A DNA stretch of 64,000 bases from Micromonospora carbonacea (GTDB lineage: Bacteria; Actinomycetota; Actinomycetes; Mycobacteriales; Micromonosporaceae), in contig NZ_JACHMZ010000001.1 in assembly GCF_014205165.1 (NCBI RefSeq), forward strand, positions 4,446,501 to 4,510,500. The letters are read 5' to 3'. The notes beneath the pieces are model-generated. The model had not been told where the DNA came from. It was given only the letters and a program-made list of their open reading frames with translations, and did not search any database. Below, piece after piece: positions 32,520 to 40,372 of this stretch. Positions within the stretch are counted from its first letter, which is position 1. Each line of letters opens with the position of its first letter. The translations under genes and the position numbers were made by a program.

Positions 32520-34398
32520 CACCTCGACCCGCATCGCCCTGCCCGGCGGGGAGATGCTGGCCTGGTCGGACCTGACCGGCCGGCGGCTGCCCGGCGGCGG
32601 GCCCCTCGCCGCGCTGGCCGCCCGGGTCGTCCCGGCCGGCGCGCGGGTGCTGCTGGCCGGGCCGCACGACCCCGGGCTGGTCGACCGGCTGGCCCACGCC
32701 GACGTGACCTGCCTGCTGCGCAGCTGGCCGGACGGGTCGGCGCTGGCCGAGGACCGGCCCGTGCGGGTGGTCGTCGGCGGCCCCGGCGGGCTGCCGGCCG
32801 ACGAGACGTTCGACGTGGTGATCGCCGCCGCCGGCCTGGACGCGGTGGAGTCGGTGGAGGGGACCCCGGTCGGCTGGGACGGGCTGCTGCGCCGGCTCGC
32901 CGCCGTGCTCGCCCCGGGCGGGACGCTGCTGCTGCGGCTGGACAACCCGGTGGGGCTGGCCCGGATGGTCGACACCGCGCCCTGGTACGCCGGCCGCGAC
33001 GACGCCGACTGGACGGTCGGCGGGGTGCTGGACGCCGACCGCCCCGCCAACCTGGAGCAGGCGCGGGAGCGGCTGGCCGGGGCGGGGCTGCGCCCCGGCG
33101 GCTGCTTCGCCGCCTACCCCGAACCGGGCGCGCCGACCGCGCTCGTCGACGCCGACGCGCTGGCCGCGTACCCCGGCAGCGGGCTGCTGGACGCGGTGCT
33201 GCACGGCGCGTGCGCGCCGGGCCGCGCCGACCGTCCCGTGCTCCAGGACCCGGCCCGGCTCGCGGTCGACGCGCTGCACGCCGGGCTGGGCGCCGCGCTC
33301 GCCCCGGGCTGGCTGGTGCTGGCCCACCGCCCGGCCCCGGCCGCCCCCGCGGCGGGCGAGCCGCCGGACCCGGCCGGCACCGCCCCGGGTGCGGCCCGGA
33401 CCGCGCCCGCCGGCCCCGGCGGGCTGCCGGTGCTGTGGGTGCAGACCGGGCCGCCCGGGATCGGCGTGGTGGAGGTGGCGGCGGCGGACGGCTGGCGGTG
33501 GCGGGTGCCCGGCCCGGTCGCGGCGGCCGCCGACGCACCGTTCGCCACCCGCGCGGCGGCCTGGCGGGACCCGGCCGTGCTCACCGGCGCGGTGCCCGAG
33601 GGGCGGCTGCTGCGCACCGTGCTGCTCGACGCCTGCCTGCGCCGCGACCTGGCCGCCCTGCGCCGGCTGCTGCGCGGGTACGCGGCCTGGCTCGACGCGC
33701 ACGCCGACGACGCCGGACGGCTCACCGGCGCGACGGCCCTGGCCAGCCTCGACAACGTGGTGCTCGCCGGCGGCGGGGCCGCCGGTGCGTCCCCGGGGTT
33801 CGCGGTGCTCGACCCGAGCTGGCGGGCCAGCGACCCGTGGCCGCTGGACGTGACGCTGGCCCGGGGCCTGTGGCGGTTCGCCGCCGCCCTGGCCACCGGC
33901 GGATACGCCCACCCCTGGTCGTCCACCCTCGACGTGGCCGGGCTGACCGTGGTGCTGGCCGGCACCGCCGGGCGCGACCTGGACCGGGCGACGGTGACGG
34001 CCGCCGTCGACGCGGAGGTGGCGGTCACCGCGGCGCTGCGCGGGTTGGACAACGCCGACCGCGTCGCCCTCGCCGACGAGCTGCGCGCCGTGGAGCCCAC
34101 CGCGCCCCCGGTCGGCCTGGACAGCCACCAGCAGCTCCGCGAGGCGTGGCTGCGGCAGCGCGCCGAGCTGACCCGGGTGACGGCCCTGCTGCGCTGGACG
34201 GAGGAGCTGCTCACCTCCCGGGAACGGGCGCTGCGCCGGGCCGAGGCGACCATCAACCTGCTCAGTGGCTCGATCAGCTACCGGGTCGGCCGGCTGGCGA
34301 TCACCCCCGCCCGGCTGGCCAAGCGGGGCGCCCGCGCCGCGAAGCGGCGGGCCAAGGACGCCCTCGCGCCCCGGCGCGCCGAGGAGGAACAGCAGTGA
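32509..34398 (+). CDS. Large protein with methyltransferase-like N-terminal domain and C-terminal basic helix
   Basis: The 629-residue protein starts at TTG 32509 behind AGGAGG with a 6-base spacer. Residues about 40-155 look like a Rossmann fold of SAM-dependent methyltransferase type (VLLAGPHDPGLVDRL, FDVVIAAAGLDAV, LAPGGTLLLRL), although the acidic residue normally holding the SAM ribose is not obvious. A Pro/Ala linker follows near residues 270-310. Residues 370-540 are a second unrecognised domain. The end (residues 560-629) is a helix plus SGSISYRVGRLAITPARLAKR, seen at the ends of wall-glycan proteins. Function unknown; a scaffold or modifying enzyme is possible. Confidence 0.7.
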   Translation: MTTDTSTRIALPGGEMLAWSDLTGRRLPGGGPLAALAARVVPAGARVLLAGPHDPGLVDRLAHADVTCLLRSWPDGSALAEDRPVRVVVGGPGGLPADETFDVVIAAAGLDAVESVEGTPVGWDGLLRRLAAVLAPGGTLLLRLDNPVGLARMVDTAPWYAGRDDADWTVGGVLDADRPANLEQARERLAGAGLRPGGCFAAYPEPGAPTALVDADALAAYPGSGLLDAVLHGACAPGRADRPVLQDPARLAVDALHAGLGAALAPGWLVLAHRPAPAAPAAGEPPDPAGTAPGAARTAPAGPGGLPVLWVQTGPPGIGVVEVAAADGWRWRVPGPVAAAADAPFATRAAAWRDPAVLTGAVPEGRLLRTVLLDACLRRDLAALRRLLRGYAAWLDAHADDAGRLTGATALASLDNVVLAGGGAAGASPGFAVLDPSWRASDPWPLDVTLARGLWRFAAALATGGYAHPWSSTLDVAGLTVVLAGTAGRDLDRATVTAAVDAEVAVTAALRGLDNADRVALADELRAVEPTAPPVGLDSHQQLREAWLRQRAELTRVTALLRWTEELLTSRERALRRAEATINLLSGSISYRVGRLAITPARLAKRGARAAKRRAKDALAPRRAEEEQQ

Positions 34399-35126
34399 CC
34401 CGGATCGTGGGGATCGTGCAGGCCCGGATGGGCTCGTCCCGGCTGCCCGGCAAGGTGCTGCGGCCGCTGGCCGGGCGCTCGGTGCTCGGCCGGGTGGTCC
34501 GGGCCGCCGCCGACGGCGGGGTGCTCGCCGACCTGGTGGTCGCCACCAGCACCGACGCCGTCGACGACGCGGTGGTCGCCGAGTGCGGCCGGCTCGGCGT
34601 GGCCTGCCACCGGGGCTCCGTCGACGACGTGCTCGACCGGTTCGTCGGCGCGCTCGACGCGCACCCCGGGGACGCGGTCATGCGGTTCACCGCCGACTGC
34701 CCGCTGCTCGACCCGGACATCGTCCGGCTGGTCGCCGACGTGTACCGGGCCGTGCCGGGGCTGGACTACGCGAGCACGTCGATCGCGCGTACGCTGCCGC
34801 GCGGGCTGGACGTGGAGATCATCCGGGCGGACACGCTGCGGACGCTGCACCGCATCGCCACCGACCACCACCGGGTGCACGTGACCTCGTACGCGTACAC
34901 CCACCCGGAGCTGTTCCGGGTGCTCGGGGTGACGCTCACCCCCGACCGGTCGGCCCTGCGGCTCACCCTCGACACCGAGCAGGACTGGGCGCTGGTGCGG
35001 GCGGTGACCGACCACTTCGGCGACGTCAGCGTCCCGCTGGCGAAGCTCGCCGACTGGCTGGCGGGCCAGCCGGCCCTGCGCGCCCTGAACGCCTCGGTGC
35101 GGCAGAAGCGGCTGGAGGAGTCCTGA
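34395..35126 (+). CDS. pseF: Cytidylyltransferase of SpsF/PseF type (CMP-pseudaminic acid synthetase candidate)
   Basis: The 243-residue nucleotidyltransferase begins IVGIVQARMGSSRLPGKVL, the family motif for CTP binding, with K at the end of the loop. RFTADCPLLDPDIV supplies the acidic metal ligands. This COG1861/SpsF group includes enzymes that activate nonulosonic acids with CTP. In context it should form CMP-pseudaminic acid, the last soluble step. GTG 34395 overlaps the upstream stop (GTGA) with GGAGG 7 bases before. The gene name follows pathway position; sequence similarity alone supports SpsF-like. Confidence 0.82.
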   Translation: MTRIVGIVQARMGSSRLPGKVLRPLAGRSVLGRVVRAAADGGVLADLVVATSTDAVDDAVVAECGRLGVACHRGSVDDVLDRFVGALDAHPGDAVMRFTADCPLLDPDIVRLVADVYRAVPGLDYASTSIARTLPRGLDVEIIRADTLRTLHRIATDHHRVHVTSYAYTHPELFRVLGVTLTPDRSALRLTLDTEQDWALVRAVTDHFGDVSVPLAKLADWLAGQPALRALNASVRQKRLEES

Positions 35127-36178
35127 GCACCGTACGCGTCGGGGTCCGCTGCGACGCCGGGCCCACCCGGGGGGTGGGGCACCTGGTGCGCTGCCTCGCC
35201 CTGGCCGAGGAGTTCCTCGCCCGGGGGCACCGCGTCGAGTTCTTCGGCACCGTCGAGGGCGTCGGCTGGGCGGGCCGGCAGCTCGCCGCCCGGGGCATCC
35301 CGCTGCACCCCGGCCCCGAGCGCCCCGCCGACCTCGTGGCGGCGGCCCGCCGGCACGACCTCGACGTGGTGGTGCTCGACTCGTACGAGCTGGACCCGGC
35401 CGGGGCGGGAGCGCTGCGCGCGGCGGGGGTGGTGACCCTCGCCGTCGTCGACGGCGACACCCGGGGGCAGGACGCCGACGTCTACCTGGACCAGAACCTG
35501 GGCGCGGCGCACGGGCCGCTGCCCGGCCGGCTGCTCGCCGGGACGGCGTACCCGCTGCTGCGCGACGCGGTGGTGGCCGCCCGGCCGGCGACGCCCCGCA
35601 CCGCGACGCCGGTGGCCCGGCCCCGGGTGCTGGCCTTCTTCGGCGGCACCGACGCGTTCGGGGCGGCCCCGGTGCTGGCCCGGGTGCTGCTGGCCACCGG
35701 GCACCCGATGGACCTGACCGTGGTCGTCGGCCGCGCCGACGTCGAGACGGAACTGGCGGCCCTGACCCCGGGCCGGGGGCAGGCGGTGCGGCCCGTGCCA
35801 CCCACCGACGACCTGCCCGCCCTGGTCACCGCCGCCGACCTGGTGGTCAGCGCCGCCGGCACGTCCACCTGGGAGCTGTGCTGCCTCGGCGCGCCGGCCG
35901 CGCTGGTGTGCGTGGTGGACAACCAGCGCGAGTCGTACGGCCGGGTGGTGGACGCGGGGCTCGCGGCCGGCCTCGGTGAGCTGCCCGCGCTGGCCGCCGC
36001 CGGGCTGCCCGGCCGGGCGGCCCGCGCCGGGGCCGCGCGGACGCTGCGCGCCCTGCTCGACTCCCCCGAGCGCCGGGCGGCCCTGGCCGCCCGCGCCTGG
36101 GCGACGGTCGACGGGCGGGGCCGGGCCCGGGTCGCCGACGCGGTCCTCGCGCTCGTCGGCGCGCCCAGCCGCAGCTAG
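35123..36178 (+). CDS. pseG: UDP-2,4-diacetamido-2,4,6-trideoxy-beta-L-altropyranose hydrolase
   Basis: The 351-residue protein matches PseG, which removes UDP from the diacetamido sugar before PseI acts. VRVGVRCDAGPTRGVGHLVRCLALAE at the N-terminus and SAAGTSTWELCCLGAP near residues 250-265 are the family signatures. The start is unclear: no ATG, GTG or TTG lies near the conserved beginning. The best candidate is CTG 35123, 4 bases after GGAGG and overlapping the upstream stop as CTGA. The next GTG would remove the RCDAG motif. It completes the six-enzyme set for CMP-pseudaminate. Confidence 0.85.
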   Translation: MSTVRVGVRCDAGPTRGVGHLVRCLALAEEFLARGHRVEFFGTVEGVGWAGRQLAARGIPLHPGPERPADLVAAARRHDLDVVVLDSYELDPAGAGALRAAGVVTLAVVDGDTRGQDADVYLDQNLGAAHGPLPGRLLAGTAYPLLRDAVVAARPATPRTATPVARPRVLAFFGGTDAFGAAPVLARVLLATGHPMDLTVVVGRADVETELAALTPGRGQAVRPVPPTDDLPALVTAADLVVSAAGTSTWELCCLGAPAALVCVVDNQRESYGRVVDAGLAAGLGELPALAAAGLPGRAARAGAARTLRALLDSPERRAALAARAWATVDGRGRARVADAVLALVGAPSRS

Positions 36179-36226
36179 CCGCCACGGAACGGCCCGCACC
36201 GCCGCCCGCCGGGCAGCCGCTCCGGC

Positions 36227-38191
36227 TCAGGACAGCCGCTCCACGCTGACCCGGGCGCGCAGCTCGGGCCGGGCGGCGAGCAGGTCCTCGACGATCCTGG
36301 TCGCCGCCGCGTCGGCGGCCAGGAAGCGGATCGGCCCCGGCACCGCCGCCACCACGGCGGCGCTGCGGGCCGGCTCGGCCAGCGGCAGCCGGTACACCGC
36401 CGGCCCCGACGCGCCGGCCGCGCCCTGGAGGGTGGCGACGAACAGAGTGACCAGGTAGCCCTCGCGGCGCCGGTCGCTCACCACCACCGTCACGGTGCCC
36501 GGCGCGGCCGGCGGCCGGGCCAGCGCGCGGGCCGTCGACGCGGCCGGGCCCGGGCGGGCCAGCGACCCCGACCACCAGGCCGCCGCCCAGGTGGTGACCC
36601 GGTGGCCGAACGGCTGGGCGAAGAGCCCGGTGCCGCGCGGCAGCCCGGCCGCCCCGGCGCAGGCCGCCACCAGCGCGACCGCCACCGCCCACCGCGCGCC
36701 GGCCCGCCGACCGGCCCCGCCCACCGCGCGGCGACCGGACGCCGGCCGCCCCGGTGGCGGCAGCAGCAGGGCCAGCGCGCCCGCGCCGACCAGCAGCACC
36801 GCCAGCAGCAGGTGCAGCGTCTTGCCGTAGTAGTAGCGCGGGTCGGTGCCCAGCGCCCGGAAGTAGAGCAGGAACCCGGCCGCGAACACGCCCGCCGCGG
36901 CGAGCGCGCCCGCGTAGCGCCGCCACACGGGCAGCCGCCGGCCCACGACCAGGCCCGCGCCGACCAGGCCCACGAGGGCCAGGAACGCGTCGTAGCGGGG
37001 GAACACGCCGCCGCCGGTGGCCACGTTGTCGACCTGGTCGGTGCGCAGCAGGCCGGCGACGGCCGGCAGCGGCGTCAGCACCGCCGCCACCGGCATCACC
37101 ACCGCCAGCAGCCGCGGCCGGCGACGCAGCCGCCGCCGGTCCCGGACCAGCCACGCCGCCACCAGCGCCGCGACCACCGGCAGGAACATCAGGTACGCGA
37201 AGCCGACCGTCACGCACAGCGCGCCGACCACGGCCACCTGGGTGCCGGTGCGGGCCACCGGCCGGCAGGTCACCGCCACCAGCAGCACCGTCGCCGCCAG
37301 CCCGAGGCTCTCGCCGGGATAGCCGTAGACGACGAAGCGGGCCAGTTCGGAGCCGAGGCAGGCGGCCGTGACCGCGCCGGTCAGCGCGAGGGCGCGGGGC
37401 AGGTCGAGCCACGGGCCGGCGAGCCGCTGCGCCGCCCACGTCACGGCGAGCACCAGCAGCCCCCACGCCCCGACCGACCAGCCGAGGTAGTGGTCGAGGG
37501 CGTCGGCCGGGCCGGCGGGGGCCGTCGAGGAGCGCAGGAACGTGTCCAGCAGCGCGGCGGTGAGGTGGAAGCCCTGCGGATACCAGACCATCGGCTCCGG
37601 GGCGATCCGCGCCGCCGCCTGCGGGTCGGTGAACAGATACCCGCCGACCGCCCGGATGCCCTCCACCGTGGCCAGGTGCCGGCTGTTGTCCTCACCGGTC
37701 ATCGCGTACGCGAGGCGGCCGGCGAGGTCACCGGCGCGCAGGTACGGCCAGGCCAACGCGACGGCGGCCAGCAGCGCCGCCCCCACCGGCAGCGCGTCGG
37801 CGGCGACGGGGCGGGGCAGCCCCGGCCGGCGGCCGGTGGCCGCGGCGATCCCGAGCAGGACCGTCGACGCGGTCCCCGCCACCGGCACCGGGTGCAACCC
37901 CCACGGCCAGGCCGAGAAGAGCAGCCCGGCGGCACACGTCGCGCCGGCCAGCAGCGCGCCGGCCAGCACCAGCCGGTCCAGCAGGGTCCGGCCGCCGCGC
38001 AGCAGCCCGGCCGTCAACCCGAGCAGCACCAGCGGCAGCAGCCCGGCCAGCCCTGCCGCGTACGCCAGCAGGGGCCCGACCCACGCGGCGACGAGCCAGC
38101 CGACCAGCCGGCGGGTGGGCCAGGCCGGGCGGCCCGGCGGCGGCTCCGGCGGACCGGCCGGCGCGACGACGGTGGCGGACTGGCTCTGCAC
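36227..38191 (-). CDS. Polytopic membrane protein, GT-C-like
   Basis: The 654-residue protein has about 12 hydrophobic segments over residues 30-510 and a C-terminal soluble region. The loop MTGEDNSRHLATVEGIRAVGGYLF near residues 163-186 carries acidic residues in the position where GT-C lipid-linked glycosyltransferases keep their catalytic aspartate/glutamate, and RYYYGKTLHLLLAVLL is typical of such proteins in actinomycetes. I assign it only as a possible GT-C type transferase or membrane carrier. It starts at GTG 38191 and is convergent with the pse genes, 48 bases from pseG. A part in the same wall polymer is likely but not shown. Confidence 0.68.
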   Translation of the reverse strand: MQSQSATVVAPAGPPEPPPGRPAWPTRRLVGWLVAAWVGPLLAYAAGLAGLLPLVLLGLTAGLLRGGRTLLDRLVLAGALLAGATCAAGLLFSAWPWGLHPVPVAGTASTVLLGIAAATGRRPGLPRPVAADALPVGAALLAAVALAWPYLRAGDLAGRLAYAMTGEDNSRHLATVEGIRAVGGYLFTDPQAAARIAPEPMVWYPQGFHLTAALLDTFLRSSTAPAGPADALDHYLGWSVGAWGLLVLAVTWAAQRLAGPWLDLPRALALTGAVTAACLGSELARFVVYGYPGESLGLAATVLLVAVTCRPVARTGTQVAVVGALCVTVGFAYLMFLPVVAALVAAWLVRDRRRLRRRPRLLAVVMPVAAVLTPLPAVAGLLRTDQVDNVATGGGVFPRYDAFLALVGLVGAGLVVGRRLPVWRRYAGALAAAGVFAAGFLLYFRALGTDPRYYYGKTLHLLLAVLLVGAGALALLLPPPGRPASGRRAVGGAGRRAGARWAVAVALVAACAGAAGLPRGTGLFAQPFGHRVTTWAAAWWSGSLARPGPAASTARALARPPAAPGTVTVVVSDRRREGYLVTLFVATLQGAAGASGPAVYRLPLAEPARSAAVVAAVPGPIRFLAADAAATRIVEDLLAARPELRARVSVERLS

Positions 38192-38302
38192 CCGGTCACG
38201 CTAGGCCCGGCCCGGCGACGGGCGGCGACGTCCACGTGTGCGGCAGGTGACCGGCGGGTGACGGGACCGGACCGCGCTCGCACACGCGTACGAAAGGCCA
38301 GG

Positions 38303-38308
38303 TAGGCT
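38303..38308 (+). promoter_or_regulatory. -10 element of a probable leaderless alkB transcript
   Basis: TAGGCT ends 7 bases before the ATG at 38316, so transcription would begin at or within a base of the start codon. No ribosome binding site is visible between. Leaderless mRNAs of this design are common in actinobacteria, and the same layout recurs at 52175 and 62035. Confidence 0.6.
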
Positions 38309-38315
38309 GCGGGGC

Positions 38316-38948
38316 ATGTCCGGTGCCGCCTACCAGCCGTCGATGCTCGACCTCGCCGCCGACGGGCCGTCGCCGGGCCCGCTCGCCGGGTTGCGCCGGC
38401 ACCCGCTGAGCCGGGGCGCCTGGGTCGACCACCTGCCCGGCTGGGTGCGCGGCTCCGACGCCGTCCTCGACGTGCTGCTCGCCGACGTGCCCTGGCGGGC
38501 CGAGCGCCGCACGATGTACGACGCGCGGGTCGACGTCCCCCGGCTGCTCTGCTGGTATTCCGGCCACCGCGAGCTGCCCCACCCGGTGCTCACCCGGGCG
38601 CGGGCGGCGCTGACCGCCCACTACGCCCCCGAGCTGGGCGAGCCGTTCGTCACCGCCGGCATGTGCCTCTACCGCGACGGGCGCGACAGCGTCGCCTGGC
38701 ACGGCGACACCCTCGGCCGCTCGGCGCACGCCGACACCGTGGTCGCCATCGTCTCGTTCGGCGCACCCCGCCCGCTGCTGCTGCGCCCCCGCGGCGGCGG
38801 CCCCGGCCTGCGCTTCCCCCTCGGCCACGGCGACCTGGTGGTGATGGGCGGCTCCTGCCAGCGCACCTGGGAGCACGCGGTCCCGAAGACCGCCCGCCCC
38901 GTCGGCCCCCGGGTCAGCGTCCAGTTCCGCCCCGCCGGGGTCGCCTGA
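38316..38948 (+). CDS. alkB: Alpha-ketoglutarate-dependent DNA-repair dioxygenase, AlkB family
   Basis: The 210-residue protein is an Fe(II)/2-oxoglutarate dioxygenase that removes alkyl groups from bases. The iron ligands are H129 and D131 in WHGD, and H187 in WEHAVPK. R199 and R205 in RVSVQFR bind 2-oxoglutarate and the substrate end. MCLYRDGRDSVAWHGD is diagnostic for the AlkB family, specifically the ALKBH2/3-like bacterial group. It is leaderless by the position of TAGGCT. It is separated from the NCS2 permease by 80 bases and marks the end of the glycan region. Confidence 0.92.
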   Translation: MSGAAYQPSMLDLAADGPSPGPLAGLRRHPLSRGAWVDHLPGWVRGSDAVLDVLLADVPWRAERRTMYDARVDVPRLLCWYSGHRELPHPVLTRARAALTAHYAPELGEPFVTAGMCLYRDGRDSVAWHGDTLGRSAHADTVVAIVSFGAPRPLLLRPRGGGPGLRFPLGHGDLVVMGGSCQRTWEHAVPKTARPVGPRVSVQFRPAGVA

Positions 38949-39028
38949 GCGCAGCCCACGGCTCCTCTGCTAGAAACGACTTCCAGGGTCCCCGCCCCGC
39001 ACCGCCGTCGACGCGAAAGGGCGCCGCG

Positions 39029-40351
39029 ATGACCGAGACCCCCGCCGAGCCACGCTCCCGCTGGTCCCCCTGGTCCCTGCACGGCGACGGCCGCTCCGTC
39101 ACCCCCGGCGACGTCGTGCACCCCGGCGAGCGGCTCTCCTGGCCGCGCACCGTCGGCGTCGGCGTGCAACACGTGGTGGCGATGTTCGGCGCCACCTTCA
39201 CCGTGCCGCTGATCACCGGCTTCCCGCCGGCCACCACCCTGTTCTTCTCCGGCGTCGGCACCCTGCTCTTCCTGCTGATCACCGGCAACCGGCTGCCGTC
39301 GTACCTCGGGTCGTCGTTCGCGTTCATCGCCCCCGTGCTGGTCGCGAAGACCGACGGCGGCATCGGCCCCGCGCTCGGCGGCATCGTCGTGGCCGGCGCC
39401 GCCCTGGCCGCCGTCGGCCTCGTCGTCCAACTCGCCGGGGCGCGCTGGATCGACGCGCTCATGCCGCCCGTGGTCACCGGCGCCATCGTGGCGCTGATCG
39501 GGCTCAACCTCGCCCCCGTCGCCTGGGACGGCGGCGGCAGCGGCACCGGCGTCAAGGCCCAACCGCTGATCGCCGTGCTCACCCTCGCCGCGATCCTGCT
39601 CGCCACCGTCGCGTTCCGGGGCTTCGCGGCCCGGCTGTCCATCCTGCTCGGTGTCGTCGTCGGCTGGCTCGTCGCCGCCGCCCTCGGCGGCCTCGACCCC
39701 AAGGCCGTCGACGGGCTGCGCAAGGCGGCGTGGATCGGGCTGCCCGAGTTCCACGCGCCGAGCTTCAGCCTGCGCGCGACGGTGCTGGTGATCCCCGTGA
39801 TCCTCGTGCTGATCGCCGAGAACGCCGGGCACGTCAAGGCCGTCGCCGCGATGACCGGCCGCAACCTCGACCGGGACATGGGCCGGGCGTTCCTCGGCGA
39901 CGGGCTGGCCACGATGCTCGCCGGCTCCGGCGGCGGCTCCGGCACCACCACCTACGCGGAGAACATCGGCGTGATGGCGGCGACCCGCGTCTATTCCACC
40001 GCCGCGTACTGGGTGGCCGGGCTCGCGGCCGTGCTGCTCGGGCTCAGCCCCAAGTTCGGCGCGCTGATCCTCACCGTGCCGGCGGGGGTGCTCGGCGGCG
40101 CGACCACCGCCCTGTACGGCCTCATCGCCGTCCTCGGCGCGCGGATCTGGATCGAGAACCGGGTCGACTTCCACGACCCGGTCAACCTGATGACCGCCGC
40201 CGTCGCGCTGATCGTCGGCGCGGCCAACTACACCCTGACCAGCGGCGAGCTCTCCTTCAACGGCATCGCCCTCGGCACCGCCGCCGCCCTGGCCGTCCAT
40301 CACGGCATGCGCCTGGTCGCCCGCCTGCGCGCCCCCACCCCGTCGAGCTGA
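39029..40351 (+). CDS. NCS2-family nucleobase permease (uracil/xanthine type)
   Basis: The 440-residue integral membrane protein has about 12-14 segments and the family motif LIAENAGHVKAVAAMTG near residues 256-272, plus GSGTTTYAENIGVMAATRVYST, typical of uracil permease UraA and relatives. These carriers import uracil or purines with protons. The glutamate E259 in the motif and E305 in TTYAENIG are in positions used for base binding. ATG 39029 follows AAAGG with an 8-base spacer. The similarity favours uracil, but the exact base is not certain. Confidence 0.9.
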   Translation: MTETPAEPRSRWSPWSLHGDGRSVTPGDVVHPGERLSWPRTVGVGVQHVVAMFGATFTVPLITGFPPATTLFFSGVGTLLFLLITGNRLPSYLGSSFAFIAPVLVAKTDGGIGPALGGIVVAGAALAAVGLVVQLAGARWIDALMPPVVTGAIVALIGLNLAPVAWDGGGSGTGVKAQPLIAVLTLAAILLATVAFRGFAARLSILLGVVVGWLVAAALGGLDPKAVDGLRKAAWIGLPEFHAPSFSLRATVLVIPVILVLIAENAGHVKAVAAMTGRNLDRDMGRAFLGDGLATMLAGSGGGSGTTTYAENIGVMAATRVYSTAAYWVAGLAAVLLGLSPKFGALILTVPAGVLGGATTALYGLIAVLGARIWIENRVDFHDPVNLMTAAVALIVGAANYTLTSGELSFNGIALGTAAALAVHHGMRLVARLRAPTPSS

Positions 40352-40372
40352 CCGGGGCGGGGGCGCGGCGGG

